Assembly: GCA_017437905.1 (NCBI GenBank)
Contig: JAFRWY010000103.1
Span: 1 to 56,980, forward strand
DNA length: 56,980 nucleotides
Direction: 5' to 3'
Origin: Eubacterium sp.
GTDB lineage: Bacteria > Bacillota > Clostridia > Lachnospirales > Lachnospiraceae
Of this stretch, positions 24,471 through 32,415 are shown one piece after another; the stretch's first letter is position 1; each line of letters opens with the position of its first letter. Below the pieces are notes generated by a model that worked only from the letters and a program-made list of their open reading frames with translations, did not search any database and was not told the origin of the DNA. A program made the translations under genes and the position numbers.

Positions 24471-25433
24471 GTGATTAAAAGAAATATCCGTCTACTGTTG
24501 ATGCTTTCGATGCTTGTGATCGGGGTCTTGTCCCTGGCGGGATGCGGGAAGGAAGCATCCAAAGGCGTGGAAGCGGCAGAAACCAAAACGGAAGCGGTAG
24601 AAAAAAAGCGGGTCATCGCACTCTCGAAATCCAACGCAGAGCTCTGGCTTCTGGCGGGTGGGGAACTGATCGCTACTTCAGGGGATGCACTGGTTCTTAA
24701 GGGAATCGGAGAAAATGTGGAATCTCTCGGGGATATGGACCATGTAAGTCTGGAAGCCGTAGCCGCACTTGATCCGGATTATCTGATCCTCTTTTCCACG
24801 GACCCTGCACAGAAGGCACTGGGAGAAGCGGCAGAGGAGATCGGGATCCCGGTACGGTTCACCAATATCGACAATTTCGGTGATTATGAAGAGGTTATGC
24901 GGGAATTCACCGGCCTTACCGGAAGAGAGGATCTCTACCGGGAAAATGTGGCAAATGTGAAGGAAAGAATAAACGGGATCAAGGACAAGGCGGATAAGAC
25001 ACTGGAAGGATCCGAAGAAAGTGACCCGGAGAAAACGGCAGGAGAAGAAACCGGCATAAATGGAAAATCCTATCTTCTTCTGCATGTATCCGCGACGAAA
25101 AGCAAGGTGGAGAAGAATGATTATTTCGCCAGTGAGATCCTGAATGATCTGGGACTGGTGAATGTGGCATCGGATAACAGTACATTGAATGAGTTATCCA
25201 TGGAGGCAATCCTCAGTGCCGATCCGGATTACATTTTCGTGATCCCAAGAGGCGATGAGAAAAAGGCTCTGAAAAGTCTGGAAGAGAGCTTCACCGGGAA
25301 TCCGTCCTGGGAGAATCTGTCCGCTGTAAAGAACGGACACTTCAGCATCCTTTCCAAGGATCTCTTCGGCCTAAAGCCGAACAACCGCTGGGACGAGGCA
25401 TATGAGGAAGCCTATCGGCTGCTGTATCAATGA
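24471..25433 (+). CDS. FecB/BtuF-type binding lipoprotein
   Basis: This 320-residue protein has a lipoprotein signal with lipobox LAGC (Cys25) and a class III binding-protein fold (LEAVAALDPDYLILF; MEAILSADPDYIFVIP; GHFSILSKDLF). Family members bind siderophores, heme, cobalamin or similar tetrapyrrole and metal complexes. The start is a GTG with AGAGGA upstream. The gene overlaps the permease by an ATGA. Its place between sulfite reductase and siroheme synthase suggests uptake of iron, heme or a corrinoid to support siroheme and Fe-S enzymes; the ligand cannot be read from sequence. Confidence 0.82.
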   Translation: MIKRNIRLLLMLSMLVIGVLSLAGCGKEASKGVEAAETKTEAVEKKRVIALSKSNAELWLLAGGELIATSGDALVLKGIGENVESLGDMDHVSLEAVAALDPDYLILFSTDPAQKALGEAAEEIGIPVRFTNIDNFGDYEEVMREFTGLTGREDLYRENVANVKERINGIKDKADKTLEGSEESDPEKTAGEETGINGKSYLLLHVSATKSKVEKNDYFASEILNDLGLVNVASDNSTLNELSMEAILSADPDYIFVIPRGDEKKALKSLEESFTGNPSWENLSAVKNGHFSILSKDLFGLKPNNRWDEAYEEAYRLLYQ

Positions 25434-26428
25434 AAAAAAGGAATCGTAAAATCATACTTTTTCTGATCATCCTTCTGATGGGAGCTGTCGTATGGTCGCT
25501 CCTCGCCGGCAATGAAGCCATCTCACCGAAGGACGTGCTGATGGTGCTGGCCGGAAAGATCAGTGACATGAGAAGAGTGATCGTGTTTCAGGTGAGGATC
25601 CCAAGAGTTCTTGCTGCTGCCGCAGTGGGAGCGGCCCTGTCCGTATCCGGATATCTTCTTCAAAGCAATCTGGATAATACGCTGGCCTCTCCCGGCATCT
25701 TAGGGATCAATAACGGAGCCGGACTATTTGTCATGCTTTCGGCATGCCTTTTCCCGTATCAGTCCGAAGTGAAATGTGTTGCTGCATTTTTAGGGGCGAT
25801 GACGGTAACGCTGCTTATTTATCTTCTCACAGTAAAAACAGGGATGTCGAAAACCTCGGTGGTTCTATCCGGAGTGGCAGTATCAGCATTCTGCATCTCC
25901 ATCATTGACGTGATCCTTTCTCTGAAGCCGGAGGTGGCGGCGGACAAAGTGGCATTTCAGATCGGAGGCTTCGGTTCCCTGAGCAGTTCGGTAGTTTATG
26001 CTGCGGTTTCCATGATCGTGGTGGGACTGATCGCTGCAGTGATTTTAGCTCCGTCTCTGGATCTTCTGCTTCTCGGAGACGATGTGGCCTTCGGGCTTGG
26101 GCTGAATGTAAGGCGGTTTCGGGTTCTGCATATTGTATGTGCGGCGCTGCTTTCCGGAGCAGCGGTAAGTATGAGCGGGGTATTGGGATTTGTGGGACTC
26201 ATCGTACCGAATGTGGTCCGACTGTTCCACCTGGGGAAGAGCAGAGAAGGAATCTTTTTCTGCATGACTTTGGGCCCGGCATTTCTGCTGATCTGCGACA
26301 CTCTTGGAAGGATCATCGTCTTCCCTTATGAGCTTCCATGCGGACTGTTCCTCAGTCTGCTGGGTGCCCCGTTTTTGGTGTGGATGCTGGTCAGAAGAAG
26401 AAAGCGGCTGGGAGTTCAGGAAGTGTAG
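25430..26428 (+). CDS. FecCD-type ABC importer permease
   Basis: This 332-residue permease has about ten predicted helices and FecCD/BtuC landmarks: RIPRVLAAAAVGAALSVSGYLLQ, NTLASPGILGINNGAG, VLGFVGLIVPNVVRL and the terminal PCGLFLSLLGAPFLVWML. The ATG overlaps the stop of the binding-protein gene. The length matches the family. It works as a homodimer with the ATPase encoded 5 bases downstream. Confidence 0.88.
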   Translation: MKKRNRKIILFLIILLMGAVVWSLLAGNEAISPKDVLMVLAGKISDMRRVIVFQVRIPRVLAAAAVGAALSVSGYLLQSNLDNTLASPGILGINNGAGLFVMLSACLFPYQSEVKCVAAFLGAMTVTLLIYLLTVKTGMSKTSVVLSGVAVSAFCISIIDVILSLKPEVAADKVAFQIGGFGSLSSSVVYAAVSMIVVGLIAAVILAPSLDLLLLGDDVAFGLGLNVRRFRVLHIVCAALLSGAAVSMSGVLGFVGLIVPNVVRLFHLGKSREGIFFCMTLGPAFLLICDTLGRIIVFPYELPCGLFLSLLGAPFLVWMLVRRRKRLGVQEV

Positions 26429-26433
26429 AGAAT

Positions 26434-27195
26434 ATGATCAGGGTTCAAAATATGAAAACAGGATATTCCGGGGAGACCACCTTTCTGGCAGAGGAGGCGT
26501 CCTTTCAGGAGGGGGCGATCTCTACCATTATCGGCAGGAACGGTAGCGGGAAGAGTACATTTCTGAAAGCGCTGGCGGGACAACGCCCGTATGAGGGATC
26601 CATTCTGATCGAAGGACAGGAATTACGGGATCTTGATCCCTGGGAACGGGCAGGGCGGATCGCCTATCTACCGCAGAATGTCAGGACTGTGAGACTGAAT
26701 GTCCGAACACTGGCAGAACATGGAAGATTCTCCTATCATGGAACATTTCGAAGGCTGTCAAAGGAAGATGAGAAATATGTGGAGGAGGCCTTGCAGCTGA
26801 CAGGGATGAAGGACTATGAGGATCGGGATCTTACGTGTCTTTCCGGCGGAGAGCTGCGGAGAGCATATCTTGCCATGGTGATCGCACAGAACAGTTCCAT
26901 GATTCTTTTGGATGAGCCCACCACTTTTCTGGATATTCAGTATCAGGAGGAGTTTTACCGGATCCTGGAGAAACTGAAGGAGGCAGGGAAAGGCATCATT
27001 ACGATCTGTCACGATATAGAGCAGAGCTTTGCGTACAGTGACAGTATCTTTCTTATGGAAGAGCATAGACTGATTTCCGGGGTAAAACCGGAGGAACTGG
27101 TTCGGGATGAAAGCCGGCTCAGAGCGAATTTTGCAGTGGCACTGAAACCCAGTGACCGGAAGGATTCACTGTATCCCTATGTTCTGATCCGATAG
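26434..27195 (+). CDS. FecE/BtuD-type ABC importer ATPase
   Basis: This 253-residue ATPase has Walker A GRNGSGKST, Q-loop YLPQNV, signature LSGGELRR, Walker B MILLDEPTTFLD and switch His in TICHDIEQSF. The start at 26434, 5 bases after the permease stop, is preferred; a frame opening at 26338 would overlap the permease by 90 bases and adds no family sequence. Completes the FecBCD set. Confidence 0.88.
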   Translation: MIRVQNMKTGYSGETTFLAEEASFQEGAISTIIGRNGSGKSTFLKALAGQRPYEGSILIEGQELRDLDPWERAGRIAYLPQNVRTVRLNVRTLAEHGRFSYHGTFRRLSKEDEKYVEEALQLTGMKDYEDRDLTCLSGGELRRAYLAMVIAQNSSMILLDEPTTFLDIQYQEEFYRILEKLKEAGKGIITICHDIEQSFAYSDSIFLMEEHRLISGVKPEELVRDESRLRANFAVALKPSDRKDSLYPYVLIR

Positions 27196-27220
27196 ACGGA
27201 TCTTCCGTTGGAGGTATACC

Positions 27221-27805
27221 ATGGCATATTTTCCCATGATGATCGAACTGAATGATAGACCGGTACTTGTGGTTGGCGGAGGGGAGGAAGGAACGAAGAA
27301 GGTTCAGATCCTTCAATCCTTCGGAGCAAGGATCACACTGATCGCAGAGGACGCAAGCGAAGAAGCAAAACGCCTGTCGGAGCGTTTTATCGAAGGAAGT
27401 TTCTTTGAAGCGGATATTGACAGGGAGAATTTTACGCTTGTGGTTGCGTCCACGGATGACCGGAATCTCAACTCCCGGATCAGCAGCCTTGCAAAGGTAA
27501 GACGGATCCCGGTAAATGTGGTTGATGATGTGGAGCTTTGCACATTTATCTTTCCCGCGGTTTTAAAGGAACGGGATGTGGTCTGCGCCGTATCCAGCGG
27601 AGGGAAGAGTCCTTACGTGGCGCAGTATGTCCGGGACCGCCTCAGGGAATCCCTGCCGGAAGATATCGGGGAGATCAATGATAAAATGGGAGAACTCCGG
27701 GTCCGTGCGAAGGAGGATTATCCGGAAGCGAAGGATCGCCGCAGGTTTCTGAAAGACAAATTCAATGAACTGATGAAAAAAGGGGAAAGAGATTCAGAGA
27801 AATAA
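27221..27805 (+). CDS. Precorrin-2 dehydrogenase / sirohydrochlorin ferrochelatase-like protein
   Basis: This 194-residue enzyme corresponds to the N-terminal half of CysG or to Met8: an NAD-binding start FPMMIELNDRPVLVVGGGEEGTKK, the catalytic-site region VNVVDDVELCTFIFPAV, and AVSSGGKSPYVAQYVRDRL in the dimer helix. It oxidises precorrin-2 to sirohydrochlorin and may insert iron to make siroheme. The product is the cofactor of the sulfite reductase in the same operon. The uroporphyrinogen methyltransferase that makes precorrin-2 is not in the window. Confidence 0.87.
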   Translation: MAYFPMMIELNDRPVLVVGGGEEGTKKVQILQSFGARITLIAEDASEEAKRLSERFIEGSFFEADIDRENFTLVVASTDDRNLNSRISSLAKVRRIPVNVVDDVELCTFIFPAVLKERDVVCAVSSGGKSPYVAQYVRDRLRESLPEDIGEINDKMGELRVRAKEDYPEAKDRRRFLKDKFNELMKKGERDSEK

Positions 27806-27841
27806 ACCCAAAGAAATAAACCCAAAGAAATTAACCCAGAG
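27800..27841 (+). repeat. Three tandem 14-bp units over the end of the siroheme gene
   Basis: AAATAAACCCAAAG occurs at 27800-27813 and 27814-27827 and as AAATTAACCCAGAG at 27828-27841. The first unit contains the stop codon of the upstream gene. Confidence 0.75.
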
Positions 27842-27857
27842 AATGATCCGGATAAGT

Positions 27858-27894
27858 AGAGGTGCTTTCCGATGTGGAAGGCACCTCTTTTTTT
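27858..27894 (+). terminator. Intrinsic terminator of sulfur operon 1
   Basis: AGAGGTGC-TTTCC pairs with GGAAG-GCACCTCT around a 5-base loop (one T-G pair) and is followed by seven T (27888-27894). This closes the operon that starts near 16505. Confidence 0.9.
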
Positions 27895-27945
27895 CTGATA
27901 TACGTATAGATCCTGGAGTTCTTCGATATTATTATCAATAACCTA

Positions 27946-27974
27946 TTGACACAGTAGGTAAATAGTGTTATTAT
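27946..27974 (+). promoter_or_regulatory. Strong predicted promoter of sulfur operon 2
   Basis: TTGACA (27946-27951) and TATTAT (27969-27974) are 17 bases apart. Just upstream, TTATT-ATC-AATAA is a small palindrome that could be a regulator site. Transcription should begin near 27981 and run through the leader RNA into metY. Confidence 0.8.
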
Positions 27975-28041
27975 GCTTCTATGCAATTAGATGATCACGC
28001 GGAGATGTAGATATGCTTTATTCAGAGAACCAGAATCGAAA

Positions 28042-28199
28042 GACAGGTATTTGTTGTCGAATGCAGAATTCCCGGGCATGTTTCATGGCTGGGGTGTTTG
28101 ACTGCCTGTCGGAGCGCCTCATATAGCAGTGGTTTCGTATCTCTGCTTTTTGCCATTTGCCCGGGAGCTTTCACTTCAATGGAAGGACCCGGTTTTTTT
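28042..28199 (+). promoter_or_regulatory. Structured leader RNA, copy B (riboswitch-like, with terminator)
   Basis: This is the second copy of the element at 16568. P1 pairs GACAGG (28042-28047) with CCTGTC (28105-28110). TGTTG is unpaired, and P2 pairs TCGAAT (28057-28062) with GTTTGA (28096-28101) using wobble pairs, i.e. with covariation relative to copy A. Inside P2 are TTCCCGGGCATGT and ATGGCTGGGG. After a hairpin AGCAG/CTGCT come TTGCCAT and GCCCGGGAGCTT. The terminator stem CCGGG (28161-28165) to CCCGG (28188-28192) ends in seven T. TCCCGGGCA in the 5' half is an exact complement of TGCCCGGGA in the terminator, so the two states exclude each other. The metY ribosome site follows immediately. 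Confidence 0.75.
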
Positions 28200-28216
28200 A
28201 GTTAAGGAGGCGCCTT

Positions 28217-29482
28217 ATGCGATTTAATACAAAGCTTCTGCATGGAAAGTCGATCACGAAGTACCAGCAGAAGGAAACCCTTCCTCCGGTTTCTCAGGTC
28301 AGTGCATTTCGGTATGACAGCATGGAGGAACTGGAAAAGGTTTTTCAACATAAAAGCATGGGATATGCATATACAAGGATTGGTAATCCTTCGCTGACGG
28401 CATTTGAGCAGAGGATCACGGAGTTGGAGGAGGGGGCCGGCGCTGTCTGTTGCAGCAGCGGAATGGCTGCAATCACAACGGCTCTGCTGGCGGTCTGTAG
28501 CAGCGGGGATGAGATCATCGCCGGGCGCGGACTCTATGGAGGAACCATAGATCTCTTCCACGATCTGGAGAAGCTCGGAATCCATGTGATCTTTGCAAAG
28601 GAAATGACGGAAGAGGGAATCCGTCCTCTGATCACGGAGAAGACAAGAGTGATCTTCGGTGAGATCATTTCTAATCCGGCACAGAAGGTGCTGGATGTTC
28701 CGAAGCTGTCGGAGCTGGCCCATGCATCTGGAATCCCGCTTTTTGTGGATTCTACCACCGCGACGCCGTACATCGTACGGCCCCTCACCCTGGGAGCGGA
28801 TGTGGTGATCCATTCCACTTCCAAGTATCTGAACGGCGGTGGAAATGCTATTGGCGGGATCATTGTGGACGGTGGGCATTTCCCGTGGGATTTCAATCGG
28901 TTCACGGCACTTACGGAATTTAAAAAATACGGGAAGGCGGCATTCATGGTTCGTCTTCGGACGGATATCTGGGAGAATTTCGGATGCTGTATGGCACCCA
29001 TGAATGCGTTCTTAAACTATATCGGAACCGATACCCTGGGGCTTCGGATGGACCGGATCTGTTCCAATGCGGATCGTCTCGCCCATGCGCTGGACAGCAT
29101 CCCGGGGATTGAAGTGAACTATCTGACACTTCCGCAGCATCCCTTCCATGAATATGTGAAGAAGGAGCTTGGAGGCTTCGGGGGCGGGATCCTGAACTTT
29201 CGGGCAGGTTCGAAGGAACGGGCTTTCCGGATCATAAATGCACTTAAGTACGCGCTGATCGCCAGCAATATCGGTGATCTTCGGACGCTGGTGATCCATC
29301 CGGCCTCCACACTATATCTTCATACCAGCAGGGAAGAAATGGAGGCAGCGGGCGTGTACGAGGATACGATCCGTGTCAGTGTGGGGATTGAGGACTCAGA
29401 GGATTTGATCCGGGATTTTAAGGAAGCAATCCTCTCCTTGGAGCAAAGGGAAGAAGATGCAACAGAGAGTGAGAATCAGTGA
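28217..29482 (+). CDS. metY: O-acetylhomoserine sulfhydrylase-type PLP enzyme
   Basis: This 421-residue enzyme belongs to the Cys/Met-metabolism PLP family: SGMAAITTALLA near residue 80, FVDSTTATPYIVRPLTLGADVVIHSTSKY with the PLP lysine in STSKY, and NIGDLRTLVIHPASTLY near the C-terminus. MetY enzymes make homocysteine from O-acetylhomoserine and sulfide or, as shown for Wolinella, from a protein thiocarboxylate. A JAMM peptidase and a sulfur-carrier/E1 fusion directly downstream match the second case. AAGGAGG precedes the ATG, right after the leader terminator. It overlaps the JAMM gene by 26 bases. Confidence 0.87.
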   Translation: MRFNTKLLHGKSITKYQQKETLPPVSQVSAFRYDSMEELEKVFQHKSMGYAYTRIGNPSLTAFEQRITELEEGAGAVCCSSGMAAITTALLAVCSSGDEIIAGRGLYGGTIDLFHDLEKLGIHVIFAKEMTEEGIRPLITEKTRVIFGEIISNPAQKVLDVPKLSELAHASGIPLFVDSTTATPYIVRPLTLGADVVIHSTSKYLNGGGNAIGGIIVDGGHFPWDFNRFTALTEFKKYGKAAFMVRLRTDIWENFGCCMAPMNAFLNYIGTDTLGLRMDRICSNADRLAHALDSIPGIEVNYLTLPQHPFHEYVKKELGGFGGGILNFRAGSKERAFRIINALKYALIASNIGDLRTLVIHPASTLYLHTSREEMEAAGVYEDTIRVSVGIEDSEDLIRDFKEAILSLEQREEDATESENQ

Positions 29483-29870
29483 AGCGATATTTCATGAACT
29501 GTCGGAGCAGGTAAGAAAAGCCTATCCGAGGGAATGCTGCGGTGTGCTTCTGGGAACGGAGGATTATCGGATCCTTGAAGGAAGACCTCTGAACAACCGC
29601 GTAAGAGAGGATGCCGCGCTGCTGCATTTTCAAATGGATCCCTTGGAGATCTATCGGCTGGAGCGTGAGGCAGAAGAAAAGGGACTTTGTTGTCTTGGCT
29701 TCTACCATTCCCATCCGGATCATGTGGCAGTGCCGTCACGGGAGGATCAGCAGTATATGATCCCGGAACAGCTCTATCTGATCATTTCCGTGACTGGGAA
29801 GGGTCTCGGAGAAACAAAAGGGTATATTAAGAAAGAAGAGATCATCGGTGTGGAAGTGGTCGTGTTATAG
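29457..29870 (+). CDS. JAMM metallopeptidase, copy 1 (sulfur-carrier processing)
   Basis: This 137-residue protein has the full JAMM zinc site: Glu26 (ECCG) and HSHP followed by seven residues, then SRED (H-x-H-x7-S-x2-D). Small bacterial JAMM proteins such as HcyD and Mec+ trim or release products from ThiS-like carriers. Here the likely target is the internal Gly-Gly in the carrier domain of the next gene, or the carrier-product adduct made by MetY. Translation is coupled to metY by overlap. Confidence 0.85.
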   Translation: MQQRVRISEAIFHELSEQVRKAYPRECCGVLLGTEDYRILEGRPLNNRVREDAALLHFQMDPLEIYRLEREAEEKGLCCLGFYHSHPDHVAVPSREDQQYMIPEQLYLIISVTGKGLGETKGYIKKEEIIGVEVVVL

Positions 29871-29924
29871 GAAAGACACCGATGAGAAAGAAGAATAGAC
29901 ATACGATCACGGAGGAAACGGAAC

Positions 29925-31397
29925 ATGAATGTTTATTTATCCGCAACATTACGCGGGTTTTTCGGAAGGCAGGCAGTGCTTGTTGCACCGGAGAATACCA
30001 TCCGGAAGACATTATCCTGGCTGACGGATGAATATCCGGATGCAAAGAAGATCCTGTATAAGGAGGATGGAGCCCTTCGGAGCTTTATCCGGATTTATGT
30101 AGGAGAGAAGGATCGGACAAGTACATCCCACTGGGATGAAGAGATAAGTGAGGGTGAGGAGCTTCTGTTGCTTCCGGCCATCGCAGGCGGAGCGCCGGTG
30201 GAAGAGAAGATAACCGGAAGTATTATTCCGGAGGACAGAAGGAAGTCCGTTACCATCAACGATACGGAGATCGAGCGCTTCGAAAATCATCTCCTGCTTC
30301 GGGAGATCGGAGTAAAGGGCCAGAAGAGGATCAAGGCCGCAAGAGTGGTGGTGGCAGGCGCAGGTGCGCTGGGATCCCCGGTGATCCAGTATCTGGCAGC
30401 GGCTGGCGTCGGAACCATCAAAGTGGTGGATTTTGATGATGTAGCCTTGAAGAATCTGCAGAATCAGGTGATTCACACCAACCGGGATCTGAAACGTCCG
30501 AAGGTTGCATCCGTAAAGGATAAGGTACGGAATATCAACCGGGATATCGATCTGGAAGCGGAAAATGTAAAACTGGAGGTGGACAACATCGTCTCCGAGA
30601 TTGATGGCTACGATCTGGTCATCGACTGTACCGATAATTATAAGGCAAGATATCTCATCAATGATGCCTGTGTGCACTGCGGGATCCCGCTGGTTTCTGG
30701 CACCATTTACCAGTACGAAGGCCGCGTGGGGATCTACAATCTGAACGGCGGACCGTGCTTCCGCTGTCAGTTCCCCGAGCCGCCGGAGCAGGGACTGGTT
30801 CCCACTTGTGCGGAGGGAGGCGCGATCAGCCCCCTGCCCGGGATCATCGGAAGCATCCAGGCAAATGAAGCGCTGAAGCTGATCATCGGGATCGGTGAGC
30901 ATTTAGACGGGAAGCTGCTTACCTTCGACAGTCTGAATCTTCGGACGAGTGTTCTTAAGGTAAAGAAGAATCTGGACTGCCCGATCTGCGGAACACATCC
31001 GACCATCAACGGTGTGGAGGATTTCGATTACGAGGAATTCTGTGGCCTGAAGGAAGAAGAGGAGGAGATCCCGGTGGAGGGCTTCACTCCGGGAGAGCTT
31101 GCGAAGAGGATCGAGAATGGGGACTCCATCACCATCGTGGATGTACGCGAGCCGCATGAACGTGCGATCCTTCGGTTCCCGCATGCCATCGTGATCCCCA
31201 TCGGGCAGCTGGCACGGCGGAAAAATGAGCTTAACCCCGAGCAGGATACCATTTTCGTCTGCAAGGAAGGAAAGCGCAGTATTCTTGCTATCAATACCTT
31301 AAGAGAAGCGGGCTACATGGGGCCGATGTATAACCTGAAGGGTGGCATCGACGCTATGAAGGATATCATCTTCTCCAATGAGGGTGCATGGCTCTAA
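29925..31397 (+). CDS. Fusion of ThiS/MoaD-like carrier, ThiF/MoeB-like E1 and rhodanese
   Basis: This 490-residue protein joins three sulfur-transfer modules. Residues 1-89 are a beta-grasp carrier ending in PAIAGG (Gly88-Gly89), continuing directly into APVEEK. Residues 115-365 are an adenylating E1 with GAGALGS (145-151), DFDDVALKNLQNQVIH, and Cys pairs CFRC and CPIC for zinc. Residues 375-490 are a rhodanese domain with active Cys446 in VCKEGKRS. The E1 should adenylate the carrier's Gly-Gly end, and the rhodanese should supply persulfide sulfur to form a thiocarboxylate. Because the diglycine is internal, it must be cut free first; the adjacent JAMM peptidase is the natural candidate. 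GGAGGAAA precedes the start. Confidence 0.87.
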   Translation: MNVYLSATLRGFFGRQAVLVAPENTIRKTLSWLTDEYPDAKKILYKEDGALRSFIRIYVGEKDRTSTSHWDEEISEGEELLLLPAIAGGAPVEEKITGSIIPEDRRKSVTINDTEIERFENHLLLREIGVKGQKRIKAARVVVAGAGALGSPVIQYLAAAGVGTIKVVDFDDVALKNLQNQVIHTNRDLKRPKVASVKDKVRNINRDIDLEAENVKLEVDNIVSEIDGYDLVIDCTDNYKARYLINDACVHCGIPLVSGTIYQYEGRVGIYNLNGGPCFRCQFPEPPEQGLVPTCAEGGAISPLPGIIGSIQANEALKLIIGIGEHLDGKLLTFDSLNLRTSVLKVKKNLDCPICGTHPTINGVEDFDYEEFCGLKEEEEEIPVEGFTPGELAKRIENGDSITIVDVREPHERAILRFPHAIVIPIGQLARRKNELNPEQDTIFVCKEGKRSILAINTLREAGYMGPMYNLKGGIDAMKDIIFSNEGAWL

Positions 31398-31464
31398 AGA
31401 TTGTAACGCCCCCAAAGGCTTTACGATAGATCTATCATATTACCATTTAAGGAGGTAAAACAAA

Positions 31465-32415
31465 ATGGCAAACGAAAAGACAGAGGGCATCAATGCGTTA
31501 GGTGCTGCAGCGGCGTATAATCTCGCCAATGTCACCAAGACGAAACCCCAGTTCGGATCACTGACACCGAAGTGGCTTACCAAGTTCCTGGAGTTCAAGG
31601 GACTTGAGACAGGTATCTTCAGAGTAAACAAGGTTGTAGAGGGTGAGACTCCGCTGGATGTTCTCTGCAGCCAGACCAAGAAGTCTGATATCATCCCCCA
31701 GGGATATGTGGAATATGAGACAGAACCGAGAGAGTATCGCCTGAATTCCATCTCCACTATCATCAATGTAAATACGGCGATAGAAGATGTATACAGCGTT
31801 CCCTACGATCAAGTTCAGGAGCAGCTGGGACTTGCCATCGAGTCTCTGCGCGAGCGTCAGGAGAGCCAGCTCATCAACAATGATGATTACGGTCTTCTGA
31901 AGAACATTGCGGATTCCCAGAGAATCCAGACCAGAAATGGTGCTCCGACACCGGATGATCTGGATGAACTGATCACCAAGGTTTGGAAGGAGCCTTCCTT
32001 CTTCCTTGCTCATCCGAGAGCGATCGCCGCATTTGAGAGAGAATGCACGAAGCGCGGTGTGCCGCCGGTAACGGTAGGTATCGCAGGCGGAACCTTCCTG
32101 ACATGGAGAGGCATTCCAATCATCCCCACCGATAAGCTTCTGGTAGACGGACTCAAGAATCCGAAGTCCCAGAACGGTAAGACCAACATCCTGCTGATCC
32201 GTACCGGTGAGGCTAAGCGCGGTGTTATCGGCCTCTTCCAGGCAGGGCTCAAGAATGAGCACTCCAGAGGTCTTTCGGTTCGTTTCCGTGGTATCGATGA
32301 TAAGGGAGTTGCATCTTATCTCCTCTCCTTGTACTGCTCTGCAGCCATCCTTGCAGATGATGCGATCGCAGTTCTTGAAGATGTAGAGGTAGGTGAGTAC
32401 TATGACTACGATTGA
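31465..32415 (+). CDS. Family 2A encapsulin shell protein
   Basis: This 316-residue protein resembles SrpI-type Family 2A encapsulins, HK97-fold proteins that self-assemble into closed shells. Landmarks are an extended N-arm (NALGAAAAYNLANVTKTKPQ), the TPKWLTKFLEFKGLETGIFRVNKV segment, the long spine-helix region VPYDQVQEQLGLAIESLRERQE, FFLAHPRAIAAFERECTKRGVPP and the C-terminal SYLLSLYCSAAILADDAIAVLEDVEVG. The next gene, overlapping by 14 bases, is a cysteine desulfurase with a long N-terminal extension, the usual cargo of this family. AAGGAGG precedes the ATG. The shell would hold the desulfurase and perhaps sulfur. Confidence 0.88.
   Translation: MANEKTEGINALGAAAAYNLANVTKTKPQFGSLTPKWLTKFLEFKGLETGIFRVNKVVEGETPLDVLCSQTKKSDIIPQGYVEYETEPREYRLNSISTIINVNTAIEDVYSVPYDQVQEQLGLAIESLRERQESQLINNDDYGLLKNIADSQRIQTRNGAPTPDDLDELITKVWKEPSFFLAHPRAIAAFERECTKRGVPPVTVGIAGGTFLTWRGIPIIPTDKLLVDGLKNPKSQNGKTNILLIRTGEAKRGVIGLFQAGLKNEHSRGLSVRFRGIDDKGVASYLLSLYCSAAILADDAIAVLEDVEVGEYYDYD

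Noticed and set aside
26338-26433. Upstream start of the FecE-type ATPase overlapping the permease gene
   Set aside because: The added residues are out-of-frame permease sequence; the ATG at 26434, right after the permease stop, begins with family sequence.
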